Below, piece after piece: positions 25,255-40,200 of a DNA stretch of 64,000 nt; position 1 is the stretch's first letter; every line of letters starts with the position of its first letter. The stretch is taken from NCBI RefSeq assembly GCF_002775205.1, contig NC_036447.1, forward strand, positions 8,792,501 through 8,856,500. Reading direction: 5' to 3'. The translations under genes were made by a program, and so were the position numbers. The stretch is from Xiphophorus maculatus (Eukaryota; Chordata; Actinopteri; Cyprinodontiformes; Poeciliidae). The notes under the pieces were generated by a model. That model ran no database searches, had not been told where the DNA came from, and was given only the letters and a program-made list of their open reading frames with translations.

Positions 25255-28200
25255 TCAGTTCACCAGCAGGACGTCTTCATATGTTGTTGTTCTGAGGAGT
25301 CAAAGGTTAAAATAGGTTTCATACCTTAAACCAAACAACAAAACGTTATTTAAGACTCAGAAAGTTATTTTAATCCTGATTCATGTACTTAAACTCCATA
25401 TTTTAAAATGTTTTTTGTCATCTGATGTAACAAGAAATTACAAAAAAAAAAGATTGAGAAAAAACTTTATTATTTTTTACATGCATTCCCTATTTTGTGT
25501 TTAAAGACATATCTATACATATCTGGATGGTTGATTGTAGTATAGCAAATATACTTTGAGATAAGATTTTTTTCTCTCTTCCAACGACTCCTTTTCATTC
25601 AAATGTTTTGTTCATTTCAAATTGTATATAAATTAAATAAACCAATAATATAAATGCAGAGTTGAAGAATGTTTTGTACTATTTCTCTCTCTTTGATTGT
25701 ATCTTTTCTGATACCAAATGAAAAAGTAAATTGAAATTGAAAACTGTCATATTTTAGAGATACTATTTTATTTTCTAATATCTAATATCCTTGGTCTCCC
25801 AACAAAAGTAATATTGATAATGTTTACCTTTTAGTGAAGCAGGGTTAGGAAGTATGTTTACATATGCTGATCTTATTTGGTTTCCAAAGATACATTTTAA
25901 GTGTAAGATTTTGTTTGGCGCATCTTAAAAGACGTTTTTTATTTTAGTATTTTCCGGGGTTTGAGTGATGCGCTCACCTGTCACAGCAGCAGAAGAAGGA
26001 GCAGGGAGACGTCTCCACTCCCCTGAACTTGCCAGATGTTGGTGCATCTGTACACTCAGCTATGAAGGCGTGCAGATCTGTGATGTGGATCGGTTCCTGG
26101 GTTTGGTGCTGGGGAAATCAATGACAACACGCTTCTGTTATGTATAGATTTCACTCTTCCCAGTCGCACTGTACTCTACTGTGTACCACTGATGCGCTAT
26201 ATTTATCTCAGAGAGATAAATCAGATGTACAGTTGACACCAGAAGTTTATGTACACCAAATGAAGACACACCAACTCTTGTTTTATTATAAAAATTACCT
26301 AAATTATTTCTATTTGCTAAATGCCACAATAATTAGTAGAAATATGTCAGATTTACATAGTAATGTCTTCAAGATCATACATTTACCTACAGATTATCTC
26401 TTGTTACAGTTGTTTTTTATGTTTAAGCAGTAATGAGGCACAGTGAAGAAACCAGAAACTGCTGCTGCGCCAGTTACTCAACAGTTTGTTGCTAGGTAAC
26501 CAAAGAGTGAGTGAGTTGCTAGGTAACCAAAGATTAAGTTAGTTTGTTGATTTCACCAACCTTATTTAGCTGGCTGTGAGAGGTTGAGCAGCTAATTAAG
26601 CCCAGATGATGATGTCATTGCTTTGGTAACTTTTGATAGGTTAACTGACACATTGAAGTTCATTTGAGGTTTAAATACATTAAATAAACAAGGTGCCTTT
26701 CATTATTGTGCCAAAATTATTTCTATTTAGCAAATAGAACTAATTTTGGTAATCCTAATGGACCTAAAACAAGAGAAGTTTGGTTTGATTTAACTTCAAA
26801 CAATGAGAAAAAAAGGTTTATGTGTCTTCTTTATTCAGTGCAGTAAAATTCTGGTTTCAGTTCTAACCAGATTAACATTATGCAGAAATACAATGTGTTT
26901 GCTACAGTTTTCAGAAAAAGCAATCTCTTACATTATCAGTACACTGATTTTGGTTTCCGTTCTTGTTCTGAATGGATAAGTGTCTCACCTTAATGGTCTC
27001 GTAGGCCCCAGTGATGAGAGCGATGAACAGAGACAGGACCATGTAGATGAACAGGGAGATGAAAGTGTAGAGGTAGAGCTGGCTGAACGTCCAAACCAGA
27101 GTGCTGCTTTCCTGCATCTCCGAGAACGTCACAAACATGTCGTCCCCATTAATGAGGGAGAACAGGCACTCTGACACCATCGACAGAGAGCGAAACTGTG
27201 GAGGGCAAAAAACAGAGCTGAAGATTGTTTACACACACGTAGTTTGACGAAAGCTGAGTCGATGGGGGAAATTAAAAGTCGAACAAATGTGCTCAGGTCA
27301 GATGAAAACAAAATTACAGGTGTACAGCTACCTAAAAAAGACCTAATAAGTATTTTTTTTAAATCATAATGTTTATCGTTAACACAATCAAGTCAGAAAT
27401 GTTTGTTTTACTCACCTTCACGTGGTACGGTCCAAGTACGATCCAGCCACAGAAGCAGTAACCCAGGTAGATGACAGCTACGCAGCAGCAGAAGCGAATC
27501 ACGTTGGGGAACGCTACTCGAAGTGTGATGATGAGAATCTGTGAAAAGAGAGCAAAGATCAGGCAAATTAAATGTTTAAAGGAACAATCTCTTACAGTAG
27601 AACCAGAAGATCCATGACTTACGTTGTACTTTTGGAAAAACGTGAGGTAGCGAATGACTCCCACCCACACCAAAAGGGTGGAGGTCCCCAACAGGATGGC
27701 ACAGATGTCATAGGACGACATAGTCTGTCAGGAGAAAAACAAGATGGACGACACATTTTTAACATAAGAAGCACCTAAATTTATAGATCAAAATCCTGTG
27801 TTGAAGAAAGCTAACACCTTACGTAATCCTAAAGGAACACAATAAACATAAAGCTGATGTAAGGCACATTATATAGCACATTTTCAGCAACAAGGCAGTT
27901 CGAAGTGCTTTACATGAATTAGAAGGAAATACAATCAAAGCAACAAAACCAAAGACAAAAAGGTAAAAGTATAAAACTACATAATGTTTGATAAGAATAA
28001 TAGTCCATAATTTAGAAACCAGTAGAGGTTTCTCTGGATTCTTGTTCTGATAAAACTAAATGTTAGTTCTCCAGGTTTGATTCTTGTTCTGGGTTGTTAA
28101 ATAGATGGTATTTTCTAAGTTTGTTGTAAACTAAGAGGAGTTTCTCTAGGTCTTGCTCTGATATTAAAAGTATGAAAATGTTAGTCTAAAGTATTAAGTA

Positions 28201-31200
28201 CTCCACAGTTTATAAAAGTAGCTACATCTTGACCTTATATAATGAGGTACTCCACTCTACTCATTTTCATTAAAAGTAATCAACTAAGCAGTTTTCTGTT
28301 TTAAATGTTGGTATAAAGTAATAAGTACTCCACAGTTTAAAAAAGTAATACTCTAAAAAGTATAAAGCTGAAGGACCTTTGATTCAATGCCGATTTTGAT
28401 GATGCTGCCTGTGATGGTAAAGATGTCACTGATGATGAGAAGAATATACCAGCCGTTGATGAACTCAAGCCGATCCGCCCAGCACACTTTACGATCCAGA
28501 GTCTCCCTGAAGTACTGAACAAACTCCTGTAGAGAAATTCAAACATTTGAACCGTCAGATTACTTTACGTTTATGCAAACATACACGTACACAACACCAT
28601 TCAGGTTTTCTGTTTGTGCTTTTGGTTTGATGTGACATTCATGAAGCAGTTCTCTTGAGGTTCTCTTGGTGTTTTTGTTTCGGTTATAACGAAACTCTCC
28701 TACCTGTTGCAGGATGATGCCTCGCAGCAGGGAGCGTCCACAAAGGATCAGAGACAGCAGGCACACCAGAGAAACGATCACGTCGAACGTTACACGTGTG
28801 AAGCTCTCAGCTGTGTTTAAAAGAAAAGAAAAACAACACTAATAGTGATATTTTACATCATTTTGGTTTTGAACATTTATAAATGGACTGTATTTGCAAG
28901 GCCCTGCAAAGGGATTCACACTACATGAACAATTAAACATTTTTAATGTCACATTAATTACATTACTGAATGGATTAGAACATATAGATCTTGAAATTTG
29001 CTACAAGAGAAATCTGTAAATTTATCTGCTGTTCATTCAGCCTGTAAGAAAGCATGAGACTGCATGACTTATTAGTAGATAACAGGAAGGCTGAAAAGGC
29101 AGAAAAGTTGCTGTTTTTGTGGATTTGTAAGTGTTAAACTTATAGAAATCCAAAATGTGTAGACACTTGTTCTACCCTAGAACAAGCATCTACAACCTGA
29201 GGATTTAATGCAGCAAATAGCTTTTTGCTAACTAATGATTTTAAATCCATCCATTTTCTGTTCACCCTTGTCACTAACGGGGTTGGGAGGGTTGCTGGTG
29301 CCTATCTCCAGCTACGTTCAGGGCGAGAGGCGGAGTACACCCTGGACAGGTCGCCAGTCTGTCGCAAGGCAACACAGACACATACAGGACAAACAACCAT
29401 GCACACACACACTCACACCTAGGGAGAATTTAGAGAGACCAATTAACCTGACACGCATGCACAGGGAGAACATGCAAACTCCATGCAGAAATATCCCGGG
29501 CCGGGAATCGAACCCAGGACCTTCTTGCTGCAAGGCAACAGCTCTACCAACTGCTCCACCGTGCAGCCCATGATTTTAAATATAATTACAATTTCAGCTT
29601 TTAGCTGATTTTTATTGAATCATTTTGTTGAATTTCCACAACAGAGTGGTATTACAAATATCAATAATATATTATCTATTTTCCTTTTCATCAGTTTAGA
29701 ACGTGTTTGCTTTTTATTTAAATACCATTTTCCATAAATATCATTATCCCATAGCAGAAAATGTAATGTCTCATTAAAAAGTTTTGTTTTTTCTATTTAA
29801 AACCCAAAAATTGAAGTCCAATTTTAGTTCTTCAAAAATGACAATTTCCTACATCAGAAACCATAAGTTGTCTTCTTTTGAAAAAATATTTGATATTTGG
29901 CTCTAAACAAGTTTATTTAGCCAGACAGAAAGCAAAAATGGCTCTTTGAATTATAAGGGTTGCAGGAAGACTCCTGCTTTAGTAATGCTAACCATGCTAA
30001 CTGCACTTATCGCTAACACAGACTGCAAAGACAAAGTTTAAAATCCAAACACTAGGATTATTTTGTATGTTTTGAAGAAATAGTAAAACCCAGCTATACA
30101 TTTACTGTTCTCTTACAAAGTGTCGCTAATTTGAAATGATCCCTCACAAAAGAAAACATGGAAATTAATATTTTGAATGCTTTTCTTTCATAGTCTTCTA
30201 CTGAAGTTCTTAAAGAGGAACTGGAATCTGCCAAAACTGAAGTAGGCAGGTCAAAGCTTTACAAAAACAAAAATTGGCCAAAATTTTTGTTTATTTCTAG
30301 CTGAAATCAGTAAATATTTTCTTTCAAAGAAGCAATTGCACATATGAAATGATCAGAAATGAGAGGCTTAGTGACTTACCATGTCCAGAGACACTCGGGT
30401 CTTTACATTCCCTTATCATTGCCTGGTTTTCTAACCAGATCTTCACTTTTCCACTGTGAGCCTTGTTGTCCATCACTATCTGAAAGGAAGAATCAGCAAT
30501 ATGCAAATCTTATTATATTACACCAACTTTATGGCTAACAATATCACAGGAAATACAACAGATTTCTACTCCTAATAAAGCGAGTTTTCTTTACTATGAA
30601 ACATTTCAGCAACTTGTAACTAAGGTTTCCCTTATTTACCAGTTAAAGCTTATGTTTTATCAGGTTTATCATGAATGTATTATTTCCAGCCAGGAGATTT
30701 GATCTGTTTTTTATTTGTTTCTTGAAATCCAGTTTGTGACTCTTCTTTTGCATCATGATGTTACCCTTAAACCAGGATAAACTGGATCATTGTTTTAGCG
30801 TCATTATGTTGGAAAGATCATAACTGCTTCAAAAGCACAGGAAAATATTTGTTAGCAGTCCAGTAAAATTAGCACCACAATCACTAAATCTTTTGGAAAC
30901 GTCAAAAAATGATAATATGTTGGAAAATAATATTTAAGAAAGTACTATGACCACTGGTGATGAATACTTTCTTTGCTATTGGTGGAAGCAAAGAAAGTAT
31001 TCAGGCCCTGTAAAAAGGAAACAAAGCAAACAAAATCTCAATGGATGACAATTGTGTAAGAAATATTTTTTCATGGAAAAATTAACCCACATACTGAAGC
31101 TAAAAGAAGCACAACTGTGGGGAAAATTGGAAAATTTGGCTTCTGAAATACCTTAAATGAAGACAAGAATATGAAAAAAAAGAGGACTAGAATAATGATG

Positions 31201-34200
31201 AATATTGCAATCTGCAGTTTCCATAGACAACTCTTTGTCCGGTTTCTTTGTTTTATTTTGTTTTTAAGTTGAAAAAAACAGTAAGTGACCAAAAAAATGA
31301 ACATCACAATGGTAAAATATTTTATAAACTTACTACTTTGATTTGCTGATCATTGAAGAACAGAAACACATTTCTGGTCTTACATCAATGCTTTTATGTA
31401 AACACAGCAAGTGTCATGTTCACAGTAAAAAACCTGCCTATCTATGTTATTTCTATGCACATAGAGACAGCATGCCTTTTGAAAAGTGGCCTCGTCTCAT
31501 GACAAACTCCAAAATAATAATAACTTTTATCCTTATTTTTATGCACTTTAATGTATTATTTGGCATGTCTTAAGCCCTAAAACTACTTAGAAAAGTGATT
31601 TGTCTTTTTTCTTATACTGACACCAGAGTCTTTGTGTTACTCCTCTAGTTACCTTTGAATTAAAAATGCTTGTTTGTTTCCAGTGCAAACTTACTGTAAT
31701 GTGAAAAGTGTAGCAGTCTGGGATCTCATTGTTGATGATAGTTTGTATGTTGATGGCCTTCAGTTGGAACTGTATGGTTACATTAATCAACCTTAAAAAA
31801 CAAAACGAATATTCACATTACTAGGCAAAATAAGAATTGTCTCAAAACATGCATGAAGTAAAAGTTATTCACAGCGCCGTGTGTTTACACCAATCGCTGT
31901 TGAGTCAGTGTTACTGAAGACATCTTAAAGCATGCTGTGTGCTGTTTGTGCAGGCCAGATAAATTACTTGGTGAATGTCACCATCAGATACAGAAATCCC
32001 AAGATAACTTTGATAAAGTCGGCAGACGCAATGAGAAAAATGAAGTCTTACTTGTGGAACTTGAGTGTGAAGTTCTTGTAGCTGCTGGTGAGCAGATTGG
32101 GGGGGACAGACATAGGATTCACGCCGATGCAGTCTGAAATCAAGACAGCAAGCAGGGAAGGACACTTTTAAGTAATGTGGATTATCATAGTCGCCCAAAT
32201 GTGTTAAAATAACTATAAAATGTTTAATGATTCAGTTAAATCTTAAGTAAATGTTTCATATGCTTGTTCATGTCCTGGTCATTTCTGACTCATTATATGA
32301 GGAAGTCAGAGACTTCAAGCTCATTTAATTCTTTCTCTAAATGGATGTTTTAAAAAGAATCAGTTAGATTAGGGAAAATCTTAGCGGTAAAGAGAAACCT
32401 ACTGAATTTTTTCAAGAGCATTAAATATATGTTTAATACTTTTTATGTAACAGATGTTTTATTTTAACAATACAACAGATGTGAAGCTTCTCAAAATGTG
32501 TTTATTTATTCATTGAGTTTGGTTTATTTAGTCAACAAGTTGTTTCTCCAGACATTTACTGGTGTGGTACGTTCTTCTGCGTTGCTCTTGACAGTTGGTG
32601 GTTACCATAACAACCAGTAAGTGACAGCTCCTCCCCCTTTTTTCTGTTGCTGTCGGTAACTGTGGTATGTATTAGAATCAGCTCTGTGTAACTATCGTAT
32701 TAAAATTTAATACTTTACATTTTCATACTTTACATGTAAAGTATTAAACATGTAAAATTTAATACTTTAAATTGTAAAGTTTAATACTTTACATGTTTAA
32801 TACATGTAAAGTATTGTCATCATACAACATTGCTGTATGCTTGTGACTCTCCACATGCAATTGAGTACATTGTAGCTTACTTTAGCAATGATGCTAATTT
32901 TTAGCATCCAAATGCCGGGTTCCAACTGACAGGCACACTTTGGCAGGTCCCATTTAAATTTCTTCTGAAATTTTCTAGTTGAGAGCTATTGCTTTGCAGT
33001 TTGTTTGGGTTATTTATTGTATTTTATTTAATGTACATGGACAGAAGCTGCTTAATGTTCTCTTTTGTCAGAATAAATACAATGAAGCTGAATGTGACTG
33101 TTGTGAAGTCAACCAACTGGACCTTGTCAGTTCACAAGCAACTTCAATAATTATTTGTTCTAACAGAAAGATGCATTATATCCTATCTGGTCACATGTAA
33201 AAAGCACAAGCAGAAAATTCCTGCCGCTTCCTGGCAGCCTACATAACTAGTTTGTGTCATTTTCAACAGATTCTGGAGAAAAGTTTTGGTTTTGCACTGA
33301 AGCAGACTTGATACTGATATTAAAGTAAAATATCAATTGAAGTATCGATTTAAGGCATCATAAAACCTGGCATTTCACTTTTAGATCCATTGTTTTATAG
33401 GCATGTTGCAAGATAAGACTTCACACATGTATAATCTTAGTTTTCATTTTAATGTTTAAAATAAAAAGCAGACTAATAATTCTCTGAGTATATTTCTCCA
33501 AGTCAGGTGGTGACAGAACTGCTTGGGTAATTTCCTTGAAAAACAGATCGTTTGGCAAAAGGCTTCATTTGGTCAGTAAAACTTTATTAATTCTCAGGAA
33601 AATAAATCAGTATGTTTGCGACTCACACTTTGAAGTTTGTGTTACCTGTGACAATGTGAGGGTCTATGTTGAACGTATCATTGACTGGATCGATATGCCC
33701 CTTCTTGTAGTACTGTTGGCAGAGGGAGAGGGCGCTGTTGTTCACTCCGATGTCGTAGACGTAGGCGTAGTGCCCCACTGTGTTATCCGGTAAGGTGAGA
33801 TACTGAAGTGGAAGGAAATGAGGAAACATTCTGAATAACCCAGACCTTTATCAAAAAACGCAAAAGATGATATATCATTGTGAATTATTACATCCGAGTT
33901 TAATTAAACTTCTGCTACAATTTTTTATAGAGTTCAGCTCAGTTCAGTAGGAGATGGCAATATTTTCATTCAGTGTTTGCCGTTTAAACCAGAAAAAAGG
34001 TCAAATAAAATGGTCTTTGTGGTGCTTTACATCCTCTTACCTTTTCTATCGCATAAAACATGTGGTCGTAGACGTCCTGCTGGGTGTAAACAGCGAAGGA
34101 GTCATCTGAGGATTGATCGTAGTCTTTGAGGAAGAGGTGCTTGAACGTCATTGTGTTCTCCTCCTTGAAGGTGACGGCCGATTGGTTACTGATGCCAAAC

Positions 34201-37200
34201 ACGGCCAACTGCAGAGATGAAGGTGCAAAATTTTAAAAGTTGAAGGACAAAGAGAAAGCAGATGTTGGAATCTAAACTAAACTAAAACAATCTTTTAAAT
34301 TACCTGAACTAATGTTAATGGACCAGAACACTTTATATATGAAGCTGATCTTATTTATCAATCTTATCTACCTGAGCAAAAGCCTAAAAATCAACCACTG
34401 TCCTCTTCCATTCTCCCATGAGAGAGGTTTGAGTGATAGACTGGCCCACCAGGTCATGTCTGCACATTTGCAGTATTGCCCACTCAGTGACTTTCTTGCT
34501 ATATTTATCAACAGTTCAGACCCCAAAAAATTGGCCATATATCAGGTCAGGATTTTTAAAGATAGGAAATTGGCCAAAAAACTGCAATCGGTGCACCCCT
34601 AACAATAATAATAGTGTCAAACCAAGAAGTGCCAGCTTGGTTTGGAAACTGAAACAATAATTTGACAACTGCTTTTTGCATTTGTTCAGGTTACATTTGT
34701 CTAATATTATCTTTATAATCTGAATTATTCACATGTAAAAGCAAAACACATACAAAAGAAGTCTGTAAGGGAGGAAATATTATTTACGACTGCGTTACAA
34801 AGAAAATAACTCTCAGAGTCCCATAGTTTAAGCACTTAATAATGTCTCAGGATGTCTTGCTTACTGCTGCACATGGACCATAGTGTGCCCTCTCCATTTG
34901 GCTATTTAAAAAAACTTGATGATGATTAAAAAACCTGCTGCAAAACAGAGTAGAGAAGTAAACAGCGAAAATTTTTGATGTACCTGAGCTGTGACAATAA
35001 ATATCTTCAGCACCTGCAGGACCAGCTTGAAGGGTTTGCGTCCTTTGGCGTGATATTTATCACATGGACTCATGAAGAAGTACTTCAGCTTCCTGCGAAT
35101 GGCCTCCTCCTCTTGATCGGCCCCGACCCAGTGACCTGCTGCTGCCGTGGGAAAGTTCTGCTTGTTGTGGTTGCTGTCGTTGCTGTTTGCTTGATGGTCG
35201 CTGCAGTTTTCTGTGGAGCCATAGTGGGTCACTGAGGAGAACAGGCCTGTATGCTCTGCTGGGGCAAAATAAATATTTGTTTACATTTTCAGAAACAATA
35301 TCTATTTTAACAAAAGACTCGTATGTCATCCTAACAGGATTTAAAGAAAAATACAGAGAAACTACTTCAAATCAAAAGTACTGGTTCACTAAATGTTTAT
35401 TAAACATAGACACAAAGTCTTGCTAAAAATTACAATATCTCAAATAAATGCATTATTTATGGAAATGTATTTACCCATATGGAAAAGATGTATATAATTC
35501 TTACACTAAAGACAACATAAGGCCTTTTTGGGGCCTGCCATGCAAAGCAATGGCAGGAACCTAGTGCTATTCTCCCAATTCTTTATTTTTCATCCGTAAC
35601 CGTTAATGCGGCTCATACCGCTGGGTGCACACCTACAAATGAGGTATCAAAACGTGCAGAAAATTCACGCCATTGGAGCTATTACTTTTGGTGGGATTTG
35701 GGGTTAACGTGGCGACATAATTCGCAAAAAACTACGAAAAAAAACACCATTATAAGTCAATGGGAAAAATCCTAGAAATACCCTATTTTTGAGGATTTTC
35801 TGTGTCGTCACGAATTCACGTAGAAATACCATTCAAATTTCATTTTGTAGATACGTCTGTGATCTCTTCGAAAGTGAAGACGGCTCGTCGATACCAGTTA
35901 CGGTTTGTCCACAATTTGTCTCTAAGCGACCCAAAGTTTCTCATTTTTCCGAAAATTAGAGTGAGAGCCAGGGCCTTTAGATCTCGGCTAGAGTGAGAAA
36001 TGAAGAGATTTTTTGAGCCCAAAATAATTTTGAAATCGCCATCACGCCCACAAATATCGCACAATTGGTATCAAAATCGGTCCTCACATTGATACACATG
36101 TCTGCTCCGGTAAAATGTTTTCGAAATTTATCTAGACCGTACGGTTTTCTGTCACGGTGCTTCAGAGCAAAGTCATGCGACAGGATTTTCTAGGCTGTCT
36201 CAGGCTCTTTCACTAACAGTTCACACCTTGGTGTGAAACTTATTTACCATAGCAACGGAACTCAAGAGGCTATTGGCTGCTGATTAGGACTACAAATACG
36301 CATCACTGTAGTTCTATCTATAGTGGACCGCTCAGTTGAAACAGATCAGGACTGAACTGGCCTTTAGAACTACTTGCTGGTATGGGCTGTATGTAACTGA
36401 TTTAACTCAGTAACTGTTACACATGGGATTAGTTTGGAACTTTAAAATTAAGCATAATAATAATTTCAAAATAAAAGCCTTGAATATTTTTAAATCAGAT
36501 ATTTGCTCTGTTGGGCAATATATAACTGATTTAACCCAATGACTGTTATACATGGGATTAGTTTGGCCCTTTGAAATGAAGTTTAACAAAAATTCCAAAA
36601 TAAAAGCCTTTAATATTTTTACATCAACTACTTGTGTTTTGAGCATTATATAACTGATTTTATCCAATGACTGTTATTCATGGGATTAGTTTGGCCCTTT
36701 GAAATGAAGCTTAACAAAAATTTCAAAATAAAAGCCTTGAATATTTTTACATCATGTAATTGCTCTTTTTGGCTTTATTTGACTTTTTCATCCAAAGCAC
36801 TGTTACACATGGTATTAGTTCGGAACTTTAAAATGAAGCATACTGAAAATTTCAAAATAAAAGCCTTGAATATTTTTACATGACGTAATTGCTCTTTTTA
36901 TCTTTATTTGACTTTTTCATCCAAAGCACTGTTACACATGGTATTAGTTTGGCCCTTTGAAATGAAGCATCCTGCAAATTTCAAAATAAAAGCCTTGCAT
37001 ATTTTTACATGACGTAATTGCTCTTTTTGGCTTTATTTGACTTTTTCATCCAAAGCACTGTTACACATGGTATTAGTTTGGCCCTTTGAAATGAAGCATA
37101 CTGAAAATTTCAAAATAAAAGCCTTGAATATTTTTACATGACGTAATTGCTCTTTTTGGCTTTATTTGACTTTTTCATCCAAAGCACTGATAAACATAGG

Positions 37201-40200
37201 ATTAGTTTGGCGCTTTGAAATGAAGCTTAACAAACATTTCAAAATAAAAGCCTTTAATATTTTTACATCAACTACTTGTGTTTTGAGCATTATATAACTA
37301 TTTTAACCCAAGGACTATTACGCATGGGATTAGTTTGGCCCTTTGAAATGAAGTTTAACAAAACTTCCAAAATAAAAGCCTTGACAACATTTTAAATCAT
37401 ACTGAATGGTGCACGTCCACCTTACTTAACGTTCTTGTGATTCTCAGCATGCTATTGATTACGTTGCAGCGTTCTTTAGCATCGATGCCAATTTGTAGCG
37501 TGACAACGCCGGGCCCAAACCGACGGGCACGCCTTGGCAGGCCCCGGCTAAATTTCTTCCGAAATTTTCTAGTTTTTAATATGTTTTTTCTATTTCTTTT
37601 CCATATGGGTAATATCCATGTTTTTTTCTGTTTCTGTTCCTAAACTCCTCTGTTGAGCCTAAGGAAAGTGTGTATACTTCTTGAGCTTTCCCACATTTCA
37701 TCACATATAACAAATGTCAGTGCATGTTGTTGACGTTTGATGACATAGAGCAACAAAAGTAGCACGCAATTGTGAACTTTGTATTTTCTTATTGACCTGT
37801 ACAGCACTTTGGTTGCCTTTGGTTTTTAAAGTGCTTTATAAATAAATAATTGAATGAATTCAAATTTGAAAATATGCATGTTGTACTTGTTAAGGCTGAA
37901 TACAAATGAACAAAAAAATTATAACAATTCAGGTTTTGCCTTACAGTTGTGCACAAGATGCAGCCTGTTCAAACACAAAAAAATCCCAACACAAACATTG
38001 AAGTTTGTGTTACAAGTTGAACTGCTTAAGGTTGTATTAAGATGAATGAAACTGGGAGGAATAGGATTATTTTAGATTTTAAATTAGGGATGTCAGATTT
38101 CTAAGTTTTTGGTCAAGGATTATTTGTTATACATAAAAAAACACCATTTATAGATAAGGGTGGGTCATATGGACTTTGTGGTGCTACTGTGATTATATTC
38201 TGGACATGTGGTGACATGTCAAGTTTAATGCAATGATTGTACTTCTTCAGCCTTTTTGGCTCAATTTATAATGTGTGGTTTTATTGTAAAATACAGAGGT
38301 GTGAACAAACAGCCAACTCACTCACACAAAACCAAAAAATAGAGAAGTACCATTCAGTTTTTATGCTCCTCCAATCTGGAACAAACTTCCAGAAAACTGT
38401 AAAACTGCTGAAACACTGAATCCCTGTAAATAATGGTTAAAAAACCATTTGCGCTATACAAATAAACTTGACATTTTGGCACATGTCCAAAGCTAAACAG
38501 AAAGTAAAAATTAAAATACGATGGGTTGGCCAATGCTGGGCCGTTACCGCATTAATTAATGTCAACAAACTGGCAACTTTACAAGAGTTTCATATCGTAT
38601 CAGTGGTGTAAATCCTGAAGATCAGCCTTGCCAAGTCAGTCTCTGCTATTTAAAACCAACAAACACATCATTGTAACAATTCAAACAGGTTTCAATTTGC
38701 ATCCAAAAATAGTGTTGGTAAAAGAAAAGAAATGGGAAGGAAAGCGTAGAGTATCCATCCAGAAATTATGTATGTCGAAAACGATTTAAACATATATTTT
38801 TGTCAAAGGCGTGCCATCTACTTTACAGACCAGCGTCAATAACAAGCTTTCAAGTTTTATAACTTTAACCTCACTCTGACACCTCCTATGTTGATATCTG
38901 TGTGCAGCTCTTCTGCATGACATCAAAAATCCAACATTGCAACGACTCTTACTGTGTACTTTAGAGGAGAAATCCTCTGAAGTATCAAAAAAATTTTGTT
39001 TTCTACCTTAACTAACTGAAAGAGCTGCAAAAGTGGAACTTATCCCTTCAGTGTGCAATAACACACATCAGCAACACTGAAGGGGAACTATCTTGTTAAG
39101 AACCTGCCGTGTGTGAGCCCATATCTAGAAGTATAAATGTGACAGATTCCTTAAATAGTTGAGAGCTGAAGAAAAATCAATGTTTTTTTCATTATTAGTT
39201 TTTCAGTAAAAGAACAGCCAGAGACAGGACTCAACTCAGCTGAAGCATTTATTCAGTAAAAATATATCGTTATAACTTCAGGATACGATTGGACAAAATG
39301 GCTGAAAAACATGTCAGGATATAAGCATTTCATGTCAGTAGATATCAATATTATTGATTTCTGTTTTAAATATCTGAAATACTGCCAAACTGGTAGAGTT
39401 TTATCCACAGTTTTCACTCTGATTTTTATGCAATTATGAAGAACAGAGGTGAAACCTCAGCAGGGTTACCAGCATGCTTGCTGCTGTGCAAGTTAGTCAA
39501 CAGGTTGTTGCTAGGTAACCAAAAGACTGGAATAAAGTATAAAAAGCATTAACCTAAGCACCTTTGTATGAATATAAATGTTTAAAGATTTTCTTTAAAA
39601 AAAGATGCTGCCTCAAACCTGTACATGTTTCAGCTAAAATGTCAACTTTATCTTATGAATTTGTCTCAGTATTTGTTTTTATTGCTTTATGACCTCAACA
39701 GCATTACTAATGTTGAAGTGTAAACGTGTGCTGCTTGATCTTCCTATTTGTTCTTCCCTCCTGTTTGGTTGACATTGTAAATAATATTCTGTTCTTAATA
39801 ACTCACCTGGTTAAAGGTTAAATAAATTTTAAAAAAAGCAAAACTGGGAGTCAATCTGAGAACTGCTGGTCAGTATATGGAGCTGACTACTTTATTCTTC
39901 CTCAAAAACAGCCCATGACTTCCTGGAGTTTTAACGATATGTCTCTAAACAGTTGAATTTGTCTCTCTTGTAAGCGAGGGAAATTTGTGGTCTGTGCAAA
40001 ACAAAAGTGAACAAGAGAATCCAGATGTTCTGAAAAGAAATGTAAGACAAGTAGACATGTTCTTCTTGGTAAATCTGTGGTACAGATAACAGAGCAGCCA
40101 GTTTATGATTGGAAACAGGAAAACCGCTCAGCACAGAGTGGGCTTATTATTCCTAATACTTGTCACATGTTTTTTTTCCCCTCTCATGGTCAAGCTGTTG

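Noticed and set aside
35060-35232. mcoln1 start at 35232 (frame reading [10 protein letters not shown])
   Set aside because: The codon there is GTG, the frame is open upstream to an acceptor at 35259, and exon 43856-43826 supplies an ATG in the right phase.
36407-36883. CRISPR-like array or repeat protein in the 128-bp tandem units
   Set aside because: Units are contiguous without unique spacers, in a vertebrate intron. Frames merely follow the repeat period and hit stops.
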